Source: BOG-908 sp965198855 (GTDB lineage: Bacteria > Pseudomonadota > Alphaproteobacteria > Acetobacterales > Acetobacteraceae). Taken from it: a DNA stretch of 64,000 nucleotides. The notes beneath the pieces were generated by a model that ran no database searches, was not told the origin of the DNA, and worked only from the letters and a program-made list of their open reading frames with translations. How positions within the stretch are numbered: position 1 is the stretch's first letter; every line of letters starts with the position of its first letter. A program made the translations under genes and the position numbers. The stretch covers positions 992,001 through 1,056,000 of the forward strand of contig CBDAPZ010000002.1 in the NCBI GenBank assembly GCA_965198855.1. The letters run 5' to 3'. This document shows, one piece after another, positions 8,944-17,916 of the stretch.

Positions 8944-11436
8944 TTAAAACGTCTTGATGAAGGCGATCAATGCGTTCTTCTGTTCATCGGACAGGGCTGG
9001 CCCTTCGGTATCCAGCGCGGTGCCGAAATAATGGCCGCGGTTGACTTCGAAGTCGGGGCACTTGCTTAAAGCCAGCAGCGGTTGGGCGAGGTTCTTGAAA
9101 GCGTTCGCGGCGTCGTTGCTGCTGGCATTGGCGGGGAGTTTTGCGAGATCGAATTTCAGCTTGATCAGCACATCGAGCAGCCGACCGGCATGGGTGAGCT
9201 CGCCAAGCTTGTCGTCCGGATCAGGGGTCACCATCAGATTGGCCAGCAGGTCCACCGGTGTTCCTTTTGGGATCGGCCCGATCCTTAGGCCGCCATCGTT
9301 GAACACCGCGGGCAGCACATGCTGCAGCGCGCCGATGAGAGGCACCAATATGTCGGGCAAATAGCCCGGCGGCACGCTGAGATAGGAGGCGTCGGTGGTG
9401 CGGTCGATGGCATACACGCCTTGGCCGCCCAGCACATCGTCATGCAGGCGCCTCTCTGGCCATAGCAGCATCTTGATCGAGGTATCGAAGCCTTTCATGC
9501 GCGCTACGACGGAAGGATCGGTCTCGAATTCCTTCGGGCCCAGCGTGTTGTTGAGGAAATAGGGTGCGGTGGACCAGACGCTCAGCAGGGAAGGCGGGCG
9601 TGTATAGCCGCGGCCGCCGCCCGGCATCTGGTAGGGATGCGTGTCGCCGGTGAAGGGATCGCGCACCTGGATCGTGCCTACGGCGGGCAGGGTCTTGTAG
9701 CTCTCGGATGTGAAGTTATCCCAGATGTTGCCGGCTAATCCGTTGGTGGCGAGCGGGCTGCAGGCATTGGTTTTCAGCAGCGTCACCGGCACGCGCAGAT
9801 CGGTAGAGAGATAGTTGTGGTCGAGAAAATCCGGCGCCGCCACGATCTTTTCCATGGCGGCCTGGAATTCCGGGGTCTTGGTATATTGCCAGTAGCGGCC
9901 GAAGCATTCGAGGTAATGCGGGCCGGCGCAATCGGCTGGCGACACGGCGGGTGAAAGTGCCGGCAGCTTGCTGGAGTGGCAGCGCGCGCAGGTGTCGGCA
10001 AATACCCTTTTGCCTTGTGCGAGCAGGGTTTCGTCGTGGCTGAGATAGGTCGCACCTCCCGGTGCATCGGCCAGGCGATCCGGGCGGCTGGCTTTGAGCA
10101 GGAACAAGGCGAGATCAGGCGTTTGTGTTTCCGTCGAGGTCCAGTAGCTGGACTTCATTTCCGCCGTCTTGATGGGGAACGGCGTGATCGGCTTGCCGCC
10201 GACGAGTGGGCGGAAATGTAGCAGCCATTCTTCGCTGAACAGGCCGATATTGACGAACACGCGGTTCAACGCGCCAAGCGCACCTACCGAGTCCGAGCCG
10301 TCCTTCAGCACCTTTGGCGTGAATACGGTGTCAGGTGCCTGGTAGTATGCGGTGAGTGGGCCGCTTGCGATGTAATCGTTGAACTGCTTGTTGTCGTGCT
10401 GTGCGCCGGCGAGGGTTTCGCGGCCGAGCTGTTTTGCGAGATCGAGCCGGTCGGGCAGGCCGTAGATGGCGTTCATGGTGCGCGGGTTGTTGATGTTGTC
10501 GCTCGAGATGGCCGAGGTATCCACCGTGCCGGGGCGCGAGGTGTGGAAGAGCTGGAACAGGAAGTTCTTCGTGTCAGCAGCCCAGAAGAAGATGCGGTCT
10601 ACCCAGAAATACTGCGCGCCCACCACCGAGCTCAGGTTCTTGTACTGCGGATGTTCGGGATCCGCCGGCGGGTTGATCGGGCTGGGCCCGACATGGCAGA
10701 AGCCGCAGCTCATGCCGACTCGATAGGGCCGTACCAGCTCCTTCGAGAGATAGTAGGTAGGGTCGGTGTAGTAGCGAACAGGATCCCATTTCTTTGCGGC
10801 TGCTTCGTCGAAATCCGGATTGGGGAACAGGCGCAGGCCGATGACACCCGTAGGGAAGCCGTAATAGGAGCCGGTATCGAACGGCTTCTTGGCGCCTGCA
10901 TAATCGAGCGTGGTGCCGCGGGCACCCAGCTTCACGCCGGGATAGCGGGCTGGGTCGGCAAATGGGTCTGCGGGGCATCCTGGGCCTTCTGCGCGCTTGT
11001 CCAGCCACAAGCCCCAGCGGTCCGGGTCGGGGCCTGTGGCCTTTTCGAAGCAGGGCTCGTTGACCAGGCCGAAATACCGCCAGCGAGTGTCGCGGCTGAA
11101 AGGGAGCGATGGGTGGTCGGACAGGGTTTTGAGGAAATCCAGGCCGCCGAAGGTGGAGGTGGTCAGTGCATCCCACATGCGATCGTTGCCGCCGGTCCAG
11201 ACAATCCAGGTGTTGCGGCCTTTCGCCTCGTCGGCGGTGAGGGGTATGCCGCCATCCATGTCGTGAAAATAGTCGTCGGCGGCGGCGGGCAGGGAGGCGG
11301 TGTCGCGTTGAGCGGATTTGGCCTCGTCAGGCACCTTTCCCGGTTCGGGATCGGCCTTCGCGGAGCCCGCCGCGCACGTTAGCACCCACAGGAGAACGAT
11401 TGCAGCGCGTGCAATCGGTGCTCGTTTCCCACCCAT
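8944..11436 (-). CDS. Large periplasmic di-heme c-type cytochrome
   Basis: An 830-residue protein with a clear Sec signal peptide (ARAAIVLLWVLTCAAGSAKA). It has two heme-attachment motifs, SCGFCH near residue 240 and DTCARCH near residue 490. The C-terminal part contains YTRPPSLLSVWSTAPYFLNN, like the segment following the second heme in RoxA/cytochrome-c-peroxidase-type proteins. It is much longer than a standard di-heme peroxidase. It probably works in the periplasm as an electron acceptor or oxygenase. The GMC oxidoreductase starts 13 bases after it, implying one transcript. A divergent lipase begins 102 bases away. Confidence 0.8.
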   Translation of the reverse strand: MGGKRAPIARAAIVLLWVLTCAAGSAKADPEPGKVPDEAKSAQRDTASLPAAADDYFHDMDGGIPLTADEAKGRNTWIVWTGGNDRMWDALTTSTFGGLDFLKTLSDHPSLPFSRDTRWRYFGLVNEPCFEKATGPDPDRWGLWLDKRAEGPGCPADPFADPARYPGVKLGARGTTLDYAGAKKPFDTGSYYGFPTGVIGLRLFPNPDFDEAAAKKWDPVRYYTDPTYYLSKELVRPYRVGMSCGFCHVGPSPINPPADPEHPQYKNLSSVVGAQYFWVDRIFFWAADTKNFLFQLFHTSRPGTVDTSAISSDNINNPRTMNAIYGLPDRLDLAKQLGRETLAGAQHDNKQFNDYIASGPLTAYYQAPDTVFTPKVLKDGSDSVGALGALNRVFVNIGLFSEEWLLHFRPLVGGKPITPFPIKTAEMKSSYWTSTETQTPDLALFLLKASRPDRLADAPGGATYLSHDETLLAQGKRVFADTCARCHSSKLPALSPAVSPADCAGPHYLECFGRYWQYTKTPEFQAAMEKIVAAPDFLDHNYLSTDLRVPVTLLKTNACSPLATNGLAGNIWDNFTSESYKTLPAVGTIQVRDPFTGDTHPYQMPGGGRGYTRPPSLLSVWSTAPYFLNNTLGPKEFETDPSVVARMKGFDTSIKMLLWPERRLHDDVLGGQGVYAIDRTTDASYLSVPPGYLPDILVPLIGALQHVLPAVFNDGGLRIGPIPKGTPVDLLANLMVTPDPDDKLGELTHAGRLLDVLIKLKFDLAKLPANASSNDAANAFKNLAQPLLALSKCPDFEVNRGHYFGTALDTEGPALSDEQKNALIAFIKTF

Positions 11437-11538
11437 AGTCAGCCCCGATATCTCTAGGACAACGATTTGTTCGATTAGGTATTAACATGGCAAACTGTTA
11501 CGGAATAGGATAAAAATGGTTTTTGGAATGGAGTATCT

Positions 11539-13677
11539 GTGGTGACCGGTGGCTTTCAGCCGCGCTACCAGCTTGGATTGTCGCTCTCTGGCGCCATCTC
11601 GGCGGGTGCATATAGCGCAGGCGTGCTCGATTTCCTTTTGCAGGCGCTGGATTGCTGGGAAGCGGCGTCCGGCGCCCCCAACGTGCCGGCGCCGGCTGTC
11701 GGGCTGAAGGTGTTGTCTGGCGCATCGGCCGGCGCCATCACGGCCGCCGTCGGTGCGATCGCCCTGGCTGGGGACCCCGAATCGGAACGTTTCCCGGAAG
11801 GCTCCGTCTTGGACGGAACGCAGCCTTACAAATACTACTTTCGGCGGCTGTATGAAACCTGGGTTGTCAGGCCGGCGCTGGTGGCCGATGAGGGCGGGTT
11901 GGATCTGTTGTCGCTGACCGATCTGAATGGGCCGGATGTGCTCTCGGTGCTCAACTCGACCCTGCTCGACGAGATCGCACAGAATGCGCTGACGTTCAGC
12001 CCGGAACAGGCAGCACGCACGCCGCCCCGTAGCTATGTCTCCGGCACTTTGCACGTCTATCTTACATTGGCCAATCTGCGCGGCACACCGTACTACGTGA
12101 AGTTTACCGGCGGCGACTACGGCATGATGCAGCACGGCGATCGCTCGCATTATGTGTTGACGGGGTTTGGCAGTTGGCCAACCACGAGCGATTTTGCCGA
12201 TGACGACAAGCCATCCTACGAGCTCAAGGCGGCCGATCTATTGGCCGGCGGCGATAAAGGCTGGGCGGCCTATGGCAACTCTGCACTTGCGTCGGCGGCG
12301 TTTCCTGTTGGCCTGAAACCGCGTGAAATCGCCACCAATGTTTCAGAGTATGAGGGGCGTGGATGGCCGGTGGCCGACTGGCAGACATTGCAGACGGTGA
12401 CGCCGCGGTTCGATGAGCCGTGGCTTGCAAATCATCGCCAGGGAGCATTCACCTTCACGGCCGTAGATGGCGGCGTAATCAACAATGATCCGTTCGAGTA
12501 TGCGCTGTACAGCATGCCGGACAAGCAGACGGGCCCCGATGATCAGCCGGCGAAGGAGGAAACGCGGCCGCTTCATGTCGATCGTGGCGTGATCATGATC
12601 GCACCGTTTCCAGAACAGCCGACATTCCCGCCGGATGGTGTGCCGGGGCTGGGATTGATACCGGCCTATATGGCATTGATGCCGGCGCTGAAGCAGCAAG
12701 TGCGCTTCAAGCCTACCGCTTTTGCCTTGGCCGGCGATGACAATGTCGGTAGCCGTTTCATGATTTCACCTAGCCGTCAGTTGGAAGGTTGCGACGTGGA
12801 TGCGAGGTTCCCGATATCCAGCGGATTGCTCGGTGGTTTTGGCGGTTTCGTTGCGCGCTCTTTTCGGGATCACGATTTTCAACTTGGTCGCCGTAACTGC
12901 CAGCAATTCTTGAAAACGGCGTTTGTCTTGCCGCCGACCAATCACGTGATCCAGGCGAGCTATGCGTCTGTTCGCGCGGCGGCCGATCCAAACACCGGTT
13001 CGACGGATGCCGTTGCAGACCGGCAGGTCATTCCGCTGCTGGGCGATGCGGCACGCGAGGTTAAGGACGTGACATGGCCACGGATCACACAGGCCGATCT
13101 CGACCATATCCTGCAGCGGCTTGGCACGCGGCTCAGCAAGGTGGCCGCCAGGCTGCTTTCAACTTGGCGAGGCCTGCCGATATTGAAACTTGCAGCGCCG
13201 TTTACCCGTCTGATCCCTAAAAGTCTGCACCGCACCATTCTGCGCAGTTTCCTGGCCGACTTGGTCAAGCGGGATCAGATCGCTGAATGGGTTTTGCCGG
13301 CCGGCTGGGCAGATCCAGGCCTCAGCGACGACGACAAGCGTGCGTATGAGCAGGATACGCGCGCAGTGATCGGCGGTTTGCTAGCGCCAAGCTTCAACAT
13401 GCGCACGATCGATGGATTGGCGTTGAATTGCGATCTCGACAAGGCAAGGGTGCAGTCCATTCTGGCGCAATGCGCCCGCGCGGACGGAAAGCCTTACCAG
13501 GTTTGGCAATCGGACTGGTTTGATACGCAAGACAGCAGGCTGGTGTGTCTGCGTTCCGACAGGCCCGGCTGGTTGAAGCGGTCTTTCGGCAAGAACCACG
13601 CCGGCAGCCTGTTCTTCCCCCCAAAAATCGACAGACCTGTCTTAAAGGTTCCACTAGACACCGTAATTGCCGCCTAA
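11539..13677 (+). CDS. Patatin-like phospholipase
   Basis: A 712-residue protein starting at GTG 11539. The patatin fold is visible as the glycine-rich oxyanion region LGLSLSGAISAGAYSAG (12-28), the nucleophile elbow G61-A-S63-A-G65, and the catalytic dyad Asp D310 in AVDGGVINNDP. The remaining C-terminal ~380 residues are unassigned and may be a lipid-binding or regulatory extension. Patatins hydrolyse acyl esters of phospholipids or neutral lipids. No signal peptide is seen. It lies between two di-heme cytochrome genes, which suggests a shared hydrophobic substrate, though this is only contextual. Confidence 0.82.
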   Translation: MVTGGFQPRYQLGLSLSGAISAGAYSAGVLDFLLQALDCWEAASGAPNVPAPAVGLKVLSGASAGAITAAVGAIALAGDPESERFPEGSVLDGTQPYKYYFRRLYETWVVRPALVADEGGLDLLSLTDLNGPDVLSVLNSTLLDEIAQNALTFSPEQAARTPPRSYVSGTLHVYLTLANLRGTPYYVKFTGGDYGMMQHGDRSHYVLTGFGSWPTTSDFADDDKPSYELKAADLLAGGDKGWAAYGNSALASAAFPVGLKPREIATNVSEYEGRGWPVADWQTLQTVTPRFDEPWLANHRQGAFTFTAVDGGVINNDPFEYALYSMPDKQTGPDDQPAKEETRPLHVDRGVIMIAPFPEQPTFPPDGVPGLGLIPAYMALMPALKQQVRFKPTAFALAGDDNVGSRFMISPSRQLEGCDVDARFPISSGLLGGFGGFVARSFRDHDFQLGRRNCQQFLKTAFVLPPTNHVIQASYASVRAAADPNTGSTDAVADRQVIPLLGDAAREVKDVTWPRITQADLDHILQRLGTRLSKVAARLLSTWRGLPILKLAAPFTRLIPKSLHRTILRSFLADLVKRDQIAEWVLPAGWADPGLSDDDKRAYEQDTRAVIGGLLAPSFNMRTIDGLALNCDLDKARVQSILAQCARADGKPYQVWQSDWFDTQDSRLVCLRSDRPGWLKRSFGKNHAGSLFFPPKIDRPVLKVPLDTVIAA

Positions 13678-13679
13678 CC

Positions 13680-13730
13680 CGCGACAGCGACTCAAAAGTC
13701 TTTTGCTTCTTTTCTTCAGAAAAGAAGCTC
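13680..13730 (-). repeat. Interspersed hairpin repeat, copy 2
   Basis: Minus-orientation type A copy, with the stem at about 13706-13727 (GCTTCTTTTCTTCAGAAAAG), AAAAGTCTTTT beside it and the GCGACAGCGA tail. It sits just upstream of the RoxA-like cytochrome gene; unlike most copies it is not in the orientation of the preceding gene. Confidence 0.75.
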
Positions 13731-13748
13731 TTTCTTCAGGGGAGTTCC

Positions 13749-15521
13749 ATGAGGTTCTTGAAAGCGCTGTTCTGGATCGTGGTCGTCGCAGGCGCCGCGA
13801 TCGCGGTTCTGCTCTACGTGAAACTCTCCAATCCCAAACTGCCGGCGGCAGAGCCGGTGCAGAAGGTGACGCAACTCGAGCAGGGCTGGTCGGACGAGGA
13901 GCGTGCGCGGTATCATTTCACGCCGCAGGGCACGCTGCTTCTGCCGAAAGCCTGGTTGATGGCGCTGGAGAATGGGTTTTTCTCCAGCGAGAAATTGCTG
14001 AAACCGGATACGCTTTCGGGCCTGCGTGAGCTTACCGATGGCATTGCGCCCGGGCAGCCCTGGAACAAGGCGGGATTGCCGATCGGATGGACCGTCGATT
14101 CCTGGGCGTCTCCGTCCGATCCAAGCGGCATGAAAGTCGAGAAGATCGGGTTCAATTGTGCAGCCTGCCATACCGGACAACTGAACTATAAGGGCACCGC
14201 CATCCGCATCGAGGGTGCGGGCGCCATGCACGATGCAGGCACCTTCCAGGAGATGGTGGGCAAGGCGGTGATTGCGACCTGGCTGCTGCCGTGGAAATAC
14301 GACGCGTTCATGCGCGAGGTAACGGCCGCCACAGGCGAAAAGCCGGAAGCACTCAAGCCTCAATTCGACTATGCGGCCGGTGTTGCCTGGAGTGCGGCTT
14401 TGCAAAGCTTGACTCATCCATTGTATGAGCCCGAGGGGTTCGGTCGCCTCGATGCATTGCAGCGTATTGCAAACACGGTGTTTGCCGACGACCTGAAAGA
14501 GACATCTAACAACAGGCACGGCACCGGGCCTGTCAAGTTCCCGTATCTTTGGGATATCTGGCGCTTCGATTGGGTGCAATACAACGCTTCCGTGCGCCAG
14601 CCTATGGTGCGCAATGTCGGCGAAGCGCTTGGTGTGCGTGCTGAGACCAATCTGGTCGATACCACCAGTGGGCAGCCGGTGAGGCAGCCGCAAAGCTGGA
14701 ACAGTTCGGTCAACGTGGAAAACCTCAAATGGATGGAAGACACCTTGCGGCACTTGAAGGCGCCGGTTTGGCCCGAGCCGATCCTTGGTGCGTTGAAGCC
14801 CGACCTTGTGAAGCAGGGGCAGGCTTTGTTCGAGAAGAATTGCGCAGGGTGTCATGGTATACAGGTGAAGCAGGATGCCGATCCGCCGGAATGGGTGATG
14901 AAGACGCTGCCGATCAGTGTCATCGGCACCGCGCCGGAAACGGCGGTAAATTTTCATGACAACACGTATTCAGGCGCCAAGCTTGGCTTTACGAAACCGT
15001 TGCACGCCGCGGATGCGTTGCTTGTGGTGACCGACGGCGTGGAAAAGCGTGGCTACGACAACGCCAACATTCCGGTGGATAAGCGGGCCGACTACGATGG
15101 GTTTGGGCGGAAAAACCTGGTTGTGGCCAATGAGGTGTATAAGGCGCGGCCGCTGATCGGCATATGGGCCACGCCGCCTTACCTGCATAATGGCAGCGTG
15201 CCGACCTTGTTCGACTTGCTCAGCCCGGAGCGGCCGGACCATTTCTCCGTCGGCACGCGTGAATACGATCCGGTGAAAGTAGGTTTTCTAACGACAGCTT
15301 TTCCAGACAGCCAGACTTTCGATACCACTCAGCCGGGCAATTCGAATGCCGGGCATTGGTTTGTCGATGATGACAAAAAGCCCGGACGGATTGGGCCGGC
15401 GCTTTCCGTTGAGGATCGTATGGCGCTGATCGAGTATCTCAAGAGCGCGACTTACCAGACATATCCTTGCAGGGATTTGGCGACGCAGGCGGCGCTCGAT
15501 GGGGCGGTTTGTAATAGGTAG
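13749..15521 (+). CDS. RoxA-like di-heme cytochrome c (peroxidase/oxygenase superfamily)
   Basis: A 590-residue protein. ATG 13749 is chosen because GGGGAG lies 5 bases upstream and a signal anchor (LFWIVVVAGAAIAVLLYV) follows at once. The frame is open further upstream, but only through the repeat and antisense of the lipase end. Two heme c motifs are visible: NCAACHTG and NCAGCHGI. The segment GIWATPPYLHNGSVPTLFDLL after the second heme is typical of RoxA/di-heme cytochrome c peroxidase relatives. RoxA itself is an extracellular rubber oxygenase. Whether this protein cleaves polyisoprene or other lipids, or only carries electrons, is not settled by sequence. Confidence 0.8.
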   Translation: MRFLKALFWIVVVAGAAIAVLLYVKLSNPKLPAAEPVQKVTQLEQGWSDEERARYHFTPQGTLLLPKAWLMALENGFFSSEKLLKPDTLSGLRELTDGIAPGQPWNKAGLPIGWTVDSWASPSDPSGMKVEKIGFNCAACHTGQLNYKGTAIRIEGAGAMHDAGTFQEMVGKAVIATWLLPWKYDAFMREVTAATGEKPEALKPQFDYAAGVAWSAALQSLTHPLYEPEGFGRLDALQRIANTVFADDLKETSNNRHGTGPVKFPYLWDIWRFDWVQYNASVRQPMVRNVGEALGVRAETNLVDTTSGQPVRQPQSWNSSVNVENLKWMEDTLRHLKAPVWPEPILGALKPDLVKQGQALFEKNCAGCHGIQVKQDADPPEWVMKTLPISVIGTAPETAVNFHDNTYSGAKLGFTKPLHAADALLVVTDGVEKRGYDNANIPVDKRADYDGFGRKNLVVANEVYKARPLIGIWATPPYLHNGSVPTLFDLLSPERPDHFSVGTREYDPVKVGFLTTAFPDSQTFDTTQPGNSNAGHWFVDDDKKPGRIGPALSVEDRMALIEYLKSATYQTYPCRDLATQAALDGAVCNR

Positions 15522-15562
15522 GAAGGAAGCAGTTCTTGTTGAAAAAAACCAAAAAACTTTTG
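15522..15562 (+). repeat. Interspersed hairpin repeat, copy 3
   Basis: Type B copy beginning directly after the cytochrome TAG. It contains GAAGGAAGCAGTTCTTGTTG, then AAAAAAACC and AAAAAACTTTT. Confidence 0.7.
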
Positions 15563-15589
15563 CGCTTTATGTATGCGGGCCGGATAGAA

Positions 15590-15649
15590 CCGCGACAGCG
15601 ATATAAAAGTCTTTTGGTTCTTTTCTTCAGAAAAGAACTGCTTCCTTCC
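15590..15649 (-). repeat. Interspersed hairpin repeat, copy 4
   Basis: Minus-orientation copy with stem GTTCTTTTCTTCAGAAAAGAAC (sense of the plus strand) and the GACAGCGATATAAAAGTCTTTT tail. It overlaps the 3' end of the monooxygenase gene and supplies that gene's last codons and stop. Confidence 0.75.
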
Positions 15650-16973
15650 CCGCTGCCGGATGTGGTGCTTTAAGTCGCGCCCCGGCACCAAACAGCTTCT
15701 CCCGCAGCGTGCCCCGGGCATATGCATGCTTATAGCAGCCCCGCGCCTGCAACTCCGGCACCAAAAGATCAGCGACGTGCTGCCAGCATTCCGGCGCCAC
15801 GGTGCGCGACAGGTTAAAACCGTCGATATCGGCCTGCTCGACCAATGCCTGCATCGTGTCGGCGATCGTGGCGGCGCTGCCGATCATTGGCTGCTGGCGA
15901 CTGCCGAGAACGAATTGGTTCGTCAGTTGGCGTGTGGTCCAGCCGGGGCCGAGTTGGCGGGTCATGGCGACGATATTGGAGCGGATCGCATCGTTGGGCG
16001 ACGTATCCACGGGTTCGTCCGGATCATAGGCGGCGAAGTCGATGCCCAGAGAGGCGGCGGCATGGGCGAGTGCGCCGTCCCGGCTGGCGTAAGCACGGTA
16101 TTCCTCGAACAGCGCCTGCGCCTGCGCGTCGGTCTCGCCGAGGATCACGGTAGCGCCGAGGAAGATCAGCAATGGACGGGGTGCGGCACGCGCGCGCAAA
16201 TCGGCGGCGGTGGCGGCGATGGCCGGGATGCTGCCGCCGTTGAGGAACACGCATTCTGCATGCTGGCCGGCGAAGGTGCGGCCGCGTGGGCTGCTGCCGG
16301 CCTGGTAGAGCAGCGGCGTGCGCTGCGGCGTGGGGGCCGTTAGTGCCATCGCGTCCATGCGGTATTGCGGACCTTCGTGGCGAATGCGGCGTGTTTTCGA
16401 AGGGTCGGTGTAGCAGCCTGGCTGCTTGGTGACGGCGCCGTCGTCCCAGCTGTGTTCCCACAGGGCATAGACGGCCGACATGAATTCGTCGGCCAGGTCG
16501 TAGCGGTCGTCATGGGCCATCTGGGCTGAAAACCCCATGGCGCGGGCGGCGGAGTCGAGATAGCCGGTGACGATGTTCCAGCCCATCCGGCCGCCGGTGA
16601 GCTGATCCAGCGTGGACATGCGGCGGGCGAAGGTGAAAGGCTGCTCGTAGGCGAGGTTCACGGTGACGCCGAAGCCGAGATGCGCGGTGACGGCTGCCAT
16701 CGCCGGCACCAGCATCAGCGGATCGAGCAGAGGCACCTGCACGGCGTGGCGCAAGGCTGCGTCAGGCGAATTGCCCAGCACGTCGTATACGCCGAGCACG
16801 TCGGCCAGGAAGAGGCCATCGAATAATCCGCGTTCCAGCAGGCGCGCGAGATCGGTCCAGTGCGCGAGGGTGTCATATGCCGTGGATCGGTCGCGCGGGT
16901 GCGTCCAGAGGCCTTGCTGGATGTGGCCGACGCAGGCCATGTCGAACGCGTTGAGGCGGATTTCGCGCGTCAT
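15627..16973 (-). CDS. LLM-class flavin-dependent monooxygenase (NtaA/SnaA/DszA family)
   Basis: A 448-residue protein. The start at 16973 forms an ATGA overlap with the stop of the upstream protease gene, which decides it against the longer open frame. Family features seen include the N-terminal LNAFDMACVGHIQQGLW, the core RMSTLDQLTGGRMGWNIVTGYLDSAARAMG typical of NtaA/DszA enzymes, and LLYQAGSSPRGRTFAGQHAE. These enzymes use FMNH2 and O2 to attack chelators, sulfonates, sulfur heterocycles or amines. The substrate is not determinable. The last six residues (KEAVLF) and the TGA stop are encoded by a copy of the interspersed repeat. Confidence 0.87.
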   Translation of the reverse strand: MTREIRLNAFDMACVGHIQQGLWTHPRDRSTAYDTLAHWTDLARLLERGLFDGLFLADVLGVYDVLGNSPDAALRHAVQVPLLDPLMLVPAMAAVTAHLGFGVTVNLAYEQPFTFARRMSTLDQLTGGRMGWNIVTGYLDSAARAMGFSAQMAHDDRYDLADEFMSAVYALWEHSWDDGAVTKQPGCYTDPSKTRRIRHEGPQYRMDAMALTAPTPQRTPLLYQAGSSPRGRTFAGQHAECVFLNGGSIPAIAATAADLRARAAPRPLLIFLGATVILGETDAQAQALFEEYRAYASRDGALAHAAASLGIDFAAYDPDEPVDTSPNDAIRSNIVAMTRQLGPGWTTRQLTNQFVLGSRQQPMIGSAATIADTMQALVEQADIDGFNLSRTVAPECWQHVADLLVPELQARGCYKHAYARGTLREKLFGAGARLKAPHPAAGKEAVLF

Positions 16974-17833
16974 GGTTTCGGGCGGCATTTGTCGCGCTGC
17001 GTCCAGAACACGAAGGCAAGGGCGGCGAGTGCGATGGGCAGGCCGGCGCCGGATTCGTCGATGGCGAAGGCGGTGATCCGGCCATGCGGCGTGGTCATGG
17101 GCGCAAAATACGCTTGGTTGAACAGGTTGATGCTCGCATGCGCGACCGCGCCGGTCCATAGGCTGCCTGAGCGCAGGCGTATCCAGGACATGATGATGGC
17201 AAGGCTCAAAACCTCGATGACGAAACAGGGCATGGAGAACCACACGGGCGTGGCGTTGTCGTAATTGGAGAACAGCAGCACAGGGAAATGCCAGACCGCC
17301 CATATTGCGCCGGTCAGCAGGGCGCCTTTCGTGAATCCCAATGTGCGATCGAGCGTGGGTGCCAGGAAGCCGCGCCAGCCGATTTCCTCGCCCAGCGCGG
17401 CGGCGACGCTCCGGATCTCGCCGGTGGTGCCGAGCAACAGGAACCAGCCGAGAACCACCTGCCAATCCGATGCGTGCGGCCAGCCGAGGCTTTTGCGTAT
17501 ATCGGCGAGCTCGGCGGGATTGGGGAAACCGCCAAGGCCCGTCAGCCATACCACGCCATAGACGGCAACGCACACACCGAGCGGCCACAGATAGGACAGG
17601 ATCTGCCACCGCCACGCGCCCCACTGCCAGCCGAGCATGCTCACCGGCAGCCCACGCAGGCGGCACGTGAGAAGGGCGGCAATGGCGGGCCCCCACATCA
17701 TGCCGATGGCGTAGCTGCCGTGGCCGCCGCCGACCTGGCCGGTGCCGATCGCGAAGGCCCAGAAGATACCGCTGAGCGCTACCGTGAGGGCCAGGAACAG
17801 CAGGACGGAAGTGCGGGTGCTGCTGTCTATCAT
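16970..17833 (-). CDS. CPBP-family intramembrane metalloprotease
   Basis: A 287-residue polytopic protein starting at ATG 17833. The three CPBP/CAAX motifs are present in order: EEIGWR (GEEIGWRGFL), AIWAVWHFPVLL with the FxxxH-type His, and HASINLFN. The enzyme active site therefore looks intact. Bacterial members cleave membrane substrates or bacteriocin-like peptides, or serve as immunity proteins. The target is unknown. It is translationally coupled (ATGA) to the downstream LLM monooxygenase and diverges from an alpha/beta hydrolase, with 83 bases between the starts. Confidence 0.85.
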   Translation of the reverse strand: MIDSSTRTSVLLFLALTVALSGIFWAFAIGTGQVGGGHGSYAIGMMWGPAIAALLTCRLRGLPVSMLGWQWGAWRWQILSYLWPLGVCVAVYGVVWLTGLGGFPNPAELADIRKSLGWPHASDWQVVLGWFLLLGTTGEIRSVAAALGEEIGWRGFLAPTLDRTLGFTKGALLTGAIWAVWHFPVLLFSNYDNATPVWFSMPCFVIEVLSLAIIMSWIRLRSGSLWTGAVAHASINLFNQAYFAPMTTPHGRITAFAIDESGAGLPIALAALAFVFWTQRDKCRPKP

Positions 17834-17916
17834 TGCCTGTTGCTTCGATCGAACCCGGTGGATTCCGCGTGGAACGCCGTGCGCGATGGGCCGTTCGCCC
17901 GTGTGGAGGTGTGCGG

